From contig CAZEUG010000033.1 in the NCBI GenBank assembly GCA_964515055.1, forward strand, positions 1 to 17,016: a DNA stretch of 17,016 nucleotides, read 5' to 3'. A model generated the notes under the pieces. It ran no database searches and had not been told where the DNA came from. It saw only the letters and a program-made list of their open reading frames with translations. This document shows, in pieces, positions 13,482 through 17,016 of this stretch. The first letter of the stretch is position 1, and each line of letters begins with the position of its first letter. Origin of the DNA: QAMX01 sp964515055 (GTDB taxonomy: Bacteria; Bacillota; Clostridia; Oscillospirales; QAMX01). Both the position numbers and the translations under genes were made by a program.

Positions 13482-16400
13482 TCACACCTCCATTTCTTCC
13501 GATTCATGGCGTTTGTAGAAGTCATCGCATTTTGCGCCGAGCCGTGTGCGCCAGAAATCCCGGCCGTTGGTCGGGTCAAACCGGCACAGCCTGCGGAAAT
13601 TGCAGAACCGACAGGCTTCCTCAGTCGGATTGCAATCGATGCTGCCCGCTTGAATTTCGTGCTTCGTTTCGCGCAGCAGGCGGGCGATATGCCCCTTCAG
13701 GATGCCAAATTGCTTCATACTGACGAGCGGCGAGCGTTGGCTCCGTTTCACGACACCACCATCGATGGAGACTGGGAGAAAGCGTTCGTGCTCGCCGGGT
13801 GCTACGGCCTCCATCGCCAGAATCACGCCGTCATCATCGAGAAGAATCCCATTGCTGCGATGCGCTTTGCGCGCCTCGTCCGCCATTGCTTCCGTCGAGA
13901 GCCCCGGACGCAGCGGTGTCGAGCGGCCGCCGATCGGCTTGTACAGCACACCGGCCGGGCGCATGGCACTGTCCTTTGCAGCCACCGCAAACAGATACAG
14001 CAGCAGCTGAATGCCGACGCCATTTTCGATCTCCGAATAGGAAAAATTCTTCGCCCCCGATTTGTAATCGACGACGCGGACGTAGCGCACCCCGTCCACC
14101 TCCCACAAATCGATGCGGTCGACCCGGCCGGAAATGAGCACCGTTTCTCCACCGGTGTCCCAGCGCATCGGCTGATCGTTGGCCTCCAGCGGGACTTCAA
14201 AGCCGACCGGCAGGAATTTGCTGACCGAGAATTCGTCCACCAGCCCGCGCAGAACGTTCAGCGCCGTGCGGGTCAGCCGTTCCAGCGTATACTGCAGACG
14301 CGGCGACAAAGTGGTCGCACCGCCCAGACAGGTTTCGATGTATTCGTCAATGTGGCGTCTGGCAGATTCCTCCAGCCGCGCCAACAGTTCCGCACGGTCT
14401 CCGGCGAAGCCACCGGATGCGACGATGTCGCCGGACGTTTTTTCCAGCACATAGTGGAGGAAGTTGCCGGTTTCCAGTGCATCAAACGATGCGGGCAGAT
14501 CGGGTTGGAGCTTCAGCCCGTATTGTGCAAAATAGGAAAACCGGCAGCCCTGAAAGCGTTCCACGCGGTAGGCCGTCAGAACCGGCTCCGTGCCATACAG
14601 CAGCCGGGTCGTTTCCGGTGAGCGCAGCTGACCGCGTTCGGCATAGGCCGCCAGCTCTGCACGCTGCAGGACGTCGCGGCCTTTCACGTCCTGTAAGGCG
14701 GCGTGCGCGGAGACAGAGAGGGCATCGGCGCCGTGCGGGCGAAGCGAAGCGGCTGCCAGCTCTTCACAGGGGGTCTGTGCAAACGTCCGGAACAGAGCGC
14801 CGCCGGCAGCTTCGGACGCAATCGGCAGCTGTGGCAGCAGCGTTCGAATGCGGCTAATTAAATAGGAAGGCTGCGCGGGCTTTGCCCAGGACAGCCAGAG
14901 AAATTCACTCGGTGCAGCCAGCGTCTGATAGGCAATCAGCTGCTCCCAGACCACGCGTTCCTCGTTGGCGGGTGCCAGCCGGATGCCGTAATCGTCGGCC
15001 AGACGCCGCCGATCGGCTTGCGTCAGGATGCCATCCTCCGGCAGGCTCGGCGGAAAAACGCCATCGGCGGCACCCAGAACCAGCACTGCACGCGGACGGT
15101 CGGCACGGCTGCGCAGTGCGTCGCCCACGGAAATCGAATCAGCCGTTGTCGGCAGCCGCCCGACCGAATACTGCGTGATCAGCAGGCGGAACAGCGCGGC
15201 AAACTGATCGTCCCGGAGCGGTGTTTCATCGAGAATCATCACCATCTGATCGAGGCAGGCGCAGAACGCATCCCACAGCGGCGCTTCGACCGCATCCGGC
15301 AGGCCAAGCGTCTCCGCATAGGCGTACAGAGCGGTTGCGCGGGCTCGGGCAGTCTGGCTCTGCCCATCATCGATGAGCCGGAGCAGCGGCTCCGCAACGC
15401 GCAGGCGCAGCGCATTGATTTCCGCCAGCGTTTCGCGGTTGTCGTCGTCCATCGCCTGACCATAGCCCGACGGATTGGCGGTGAAGCCCGTTTCGGACAG
15501 CCAGGCGGTCCCGTTGATGTTCCAGAACACGGCATACTGCTCCAGACGGTCGGCTTCTTCGAGCGTAATACCGGCCAGACCGGTTTTGATCAGGCGGAGC
15601 ATCCGCGCCAGAGAACAGCCGCTTGCGGCAATTTCCAGCGCCGTGACCAGCAGACGGAACAGTGTCGTCTGCGAGACGTCCTGTGCGGCATCTAAAAAGA
15701 CGGTCAGCCCGTATTTTTGAAAGACAATCTGCGCCGTCCGGCCATAGGTGTTCAAATCGCGTGTCACCACGGCAATCTCCCGCTGCCGCCAGCCGCGCAT
15801 TAGGAGCGCCTTGATTTGTGCTGCTGCCGCTTCGCATTCGGTATAGACGGAATCCGCCTCATACAGGCGAATGCTGCCGTCCGGTTCTGCGTCGCGCCCG
15901 GCGGCTGCGTAATCGTAGAGGCTCTTTTCAATGGTAGCCAGATCGCCGTCCGGCCGGAGGAAGCGTCGGCTGGCGACGGCGGACAGGTCGGCCTCCCAGC
16001 GAATCCCCGCCTGCTCGCAGCGTCGGCAGATCGCGGAAATGGTCTGTCGGACGTGCGAAAACAGATCGGCACCGGCTTTTGTATCGTGGAGGCTGTCGGT
16101 GCAGAGTGCGATTTCGACCTGTTCCGCTTCGGAGAAGATCACGTCCAGAACGTCCAGTTCCGCCTCCGTAAAGCCGTTGAAGCCGTCCAGGTAAACGGTT
16201 CGACCGCGAAAATATCCGCTTCCACGCAGGACATCGGCCAGCGCCGTCATGCGGTCTGCCGGGTCGTGCAGCTCAGCCGTCATCAGTGCGTCATACGCGC
16301 CGGTGATGCAGACGATGTCGTGCAGCTTGTCCGACAGCGTTCCGCCTGCATCGACCGGCATCATCAAAATGGCGGGATCGATGCGGCAGGCCTTCAGCTC

Positions 16401-16775
16401 GTCCGACATGGCAATCAGCCGCATCAGGAACTCTGGCCGAAGACCGGTCTGACCATATACGCGCAGAAGGCTCTGGACGTTCTGCACCGCGAGGTACATC
16501 GTCAGTATCCGGCCACCCGCATCCAGAAAAGTGCCGGCACAGCCGCCCAGCTCCTCGAATACGCGGGTGGCGAGGTTGCGGAAGGTCAGCACCTCTGCGG
16601 AAAGCGAAATGGCGTTTCCACAGACGCGGCAGAGTGCGCGTTCAGCGTTCAGGGAAAACTGCTCCGGCACCAGAAAAATCTGGCCGGTCACACCGGCCGC
16701 CGAGCGGGCGCGGACGTTTTCCAGTAATCGCGTAGTTTTGCCGCTCCCGGCGCGGCCAAGAATCAGTCGAACCAT
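13482..16775 (-). CDS. addB: ATP-dependent helicase/deoxyribonuclease subunit B
   Basis: This 1097-aa protein is the second subunit of AddAB, a nuclease with an inactivated helicase-like core that takes part in Chi recognition. Walker A GRAGSGKT is at residues 7-14. The iron-sulfur cysteines are all present: C744 (FQGCRFSYFAQYG) and C1055-x2-C1058-x5-C1064 (CRFCNFRRLC). The nuclease motif VVDYKSG gives D903 and K905, with Q923 and Y927 in GVGIQLLLYLF and an upstream GRVDRID. The start is ATG 16775, with a modest GGCGGTGAT upstream. It is the first gene of the addB-addA-phosphoesterase operon, behind a near-consensus promoter with a leader of only about 33 nt. It is slightly shorter than the B. 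subtilis protein (1166 aa), with no motif missing. Confidence 0.97.
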   Translation of the reverse strand: MVRLILGRAGSGKTTRLLENVRARSAAGVTGQIFLVPEQFSLNAERALCRVCGNAISLSAEVLTFRNLATRVFEELGGCAGTFLDAGGRILTMYLAVQNVQSLLRVYGQTGLRPEFLMRLIAMSDELKACRIDPAILMMPVDAGGTLSDKLHDIVCITGAYDALMTAELHDPADRMTALADVLRGSGYFRGRTVYLDGFNGFTEAELDVLDVIFSEAEQVEIALCTDSLHDTKAGADLFSHVRQTISAICRRCEQAGIRWEADLSAVASRRFLRPDGDLATIEKSLYDYAAAGRDAEPDGSIRLYEADSVYTECEAAAAQIKALLMRGWRQREIAVVTRDLNTYGRTAQIVFQKYGLTVFLDAAQDVSQTTLFRLLVTALEIAASGCSLARMLRLIKTGLAGITLEEADRLEQYAVFWNINGTAWLSETGFTANPSGYGQAMDDDNRETLAEINALRLRVAEPLLRLIDDGQSQTARARATALYAYAETLGLPDAVEAPLWDAFCACLDQMVMILDETPLRDDQFAALFRLLITQYSVGRLPTTADSISVGDALRSRADRPRAVLVLGAADGVFPPSLPEDGILTQADRRRLADDYGIRLAPANEERVVWEQLIAYQTLAAPSEFLWLSWAKPAQPSYLISRIRTLLPQLPIASEAAGGALFRTFAQTPCEELAAASLRPHGADALSVSAHAALQDVKGRDVLQRAELAAYAERGQLRSPETTRLLYGTEPVLTAYRVERFQGCRFSYFAQYGLKLQPDLPASFDALETGNFLHYVLEKTSGDIVASGGFAGDRAELLARLEESARRHIDEYIETCLGGATTLSPRLQYTLERLTRTALNVLRGLVDEFSVSKFLPVGFEVPLEANDQPMRWDTGGETVLISGRVDRIDLWEVDGVRYVRVVDYKSGAKNFSYSEIENGVGIQLLLYLFAVAAKDSAMRPAGVLYKPIGGRSTPLRPGLSTEAMADEARKAHRSNGILLDDDGVILAMEAVAPGEHERFLPVSIDGGVVKRSQRSPLVSMKQFGILKGHIARLLRETKHEIQAGSIDCNPTEEACRFCNFRRLCRFDPTNGRDFWRTRLGAKCDDFYKRHESEEMEV
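13487..13491 (-). promoter_or_regulatory. Ribosome binding site deciding the addA start
   Basis: GGAGG within the last codons of addB is 7 nt from ATG 13479 and only 1 nt from GTG 13485. It therefore supports the ATG as the true addA start and implies translational coupling to addB. Confidence 0.8.
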
Positions 16776-16814
16776 GATGGATCACCGCCTGTCATTGGTT
16801 GTTGGAATGATTGT

Positions 16815-16843
16815 ATTATACGACACGGCACGAAAAAAGTCAA
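16815..16843 (-). promoter_or_regulatory. Sigma-A promoter of the addB operon
   Basis: On the - strand TTGACT (-35, 16838-16843) and a perfect TATAAT (-10, 16815-16820) are separated by 17 bp. The predicted start site is near 16808, giving a leader of about 33 nt. Confidence 0.9.
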
Positions 16844-16973
16844 ACCCAACACATACAGCTGAGGTGCCAGATTTGCGACTTCTGCAAGGTAAGGGCTGCG
16901 ATATGTGAGGGGAGTGAAAAACCTTTCCGTGGCATTCCTCTCCCTTTCATCGCCCACCTTTCCCCTACGCCCT

Positions 16974-17016
16974 GGCTCTCCCTTTGGGAGAGCTGTCACC
17001 GAAGGTGACTGAGAGG
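16974..17016. repeat. Double-hairpin intergenic repeat element, cut by the window edge
   Basis: Two adjacent perfect stem-loops are visible: GCTCTCCC-TTT-GGGAGAGC (16975-16993) and GTCACC-GAA-GGTGAC (16995-17009), followed by TGAGAGG at the edge. From general knowledge, elements of this look are found in many copies in Oscillospiraceae-type genomes. Only one copy is in this window, so its repetitive nature is not shown here. Confidence 0.55.

Noticed and set aside
1..17016. CRISPR array, insertion sequence, toxin-antitoxin pair or phage genes
   Set aside because: No regularly spaced repeats with unique spacers, no transposase or integrase motifs, and no paired small genes were seen anywhere in the window.

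Overview
The window looks like the chromosome of a fairly GC-rich, endospore-lineage Firmicute, most likely a gut-type Clostridia (Oscillospirales-like). The reasons are AddAB instead of RecBCD, a SpmA/SpmB pair, strong Shine-Dalgarno sites, consensus sigma-A promoters with 17-bp spacers, NlpC/P60 endopeptidases with bacterial SH3 domains, and a double-hairpin repeat at the right edge of a kind I associate with these genomes. This placement is inference from gene content; no search was run.

Layout, left to right. (1) 1-497, + strand: the C-terminal end of a restriction-modification type protein, more AT-rich than the rest and open at the left edge. (2) 498-847: no gene, but two strong hairpins that act as terminators. 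(3) 848-932, - strand: tRNA-Leu(UAG) with encoded CCA. (4) 1004-4397, - strand: a probable operon of a membrane-anchored parvulin-type peptidyl-prolyl isomerase followed by the two halves of a split transketolase; its promoter is near 4545-4573. (5) 4621-5732, - strand: spmA-spmB, overlapping by 19 nt. (6) 5858-7651, - strand: two tandem paralogous secreted NlpC/P60 SH3 endopeptidases with one promoter and one terminator. (7) 7652-8025: a dense regulatory region with two divergent consensus promoters, a WalR-like box, a perfect 19-bp palindrome and three 10-bp phased GGTTACA repeats. (8) 8026-8586, + strand: a GNAT acetyltransferase. It converges on the next operon across a bidirectional terminator. 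(9) 8744-16775, - strand: the operon addB-addA-metallophosphoesterase, tightly coupled and driven by a near-consensus promoter at 16815-16843. (10) 16844-17016: intergenic, ending in the repeat element.

Functionally, most of the window is housekeeping: double-strand break repair (AddAB), pentose-phosphate carbon shuffling (transketolase), extracytoplasmic protein folding, cell-wall remodelling and spore maturation. I found no obvious multi-gene defence or otherwise novel system. The most unusual points are the operator-like architecture between the endopeptidase and acetyltransferase genes, the replacement of the usual SbcD partner of AddAB by a different membrane-anchored phosphoesterase, and the restriction-type gene end next to tRNA-Leu. 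Several gene starts (addA, phosphoesterase, transketolase N subunit, spmB) are corrected here from the position of the ribosome binding site.
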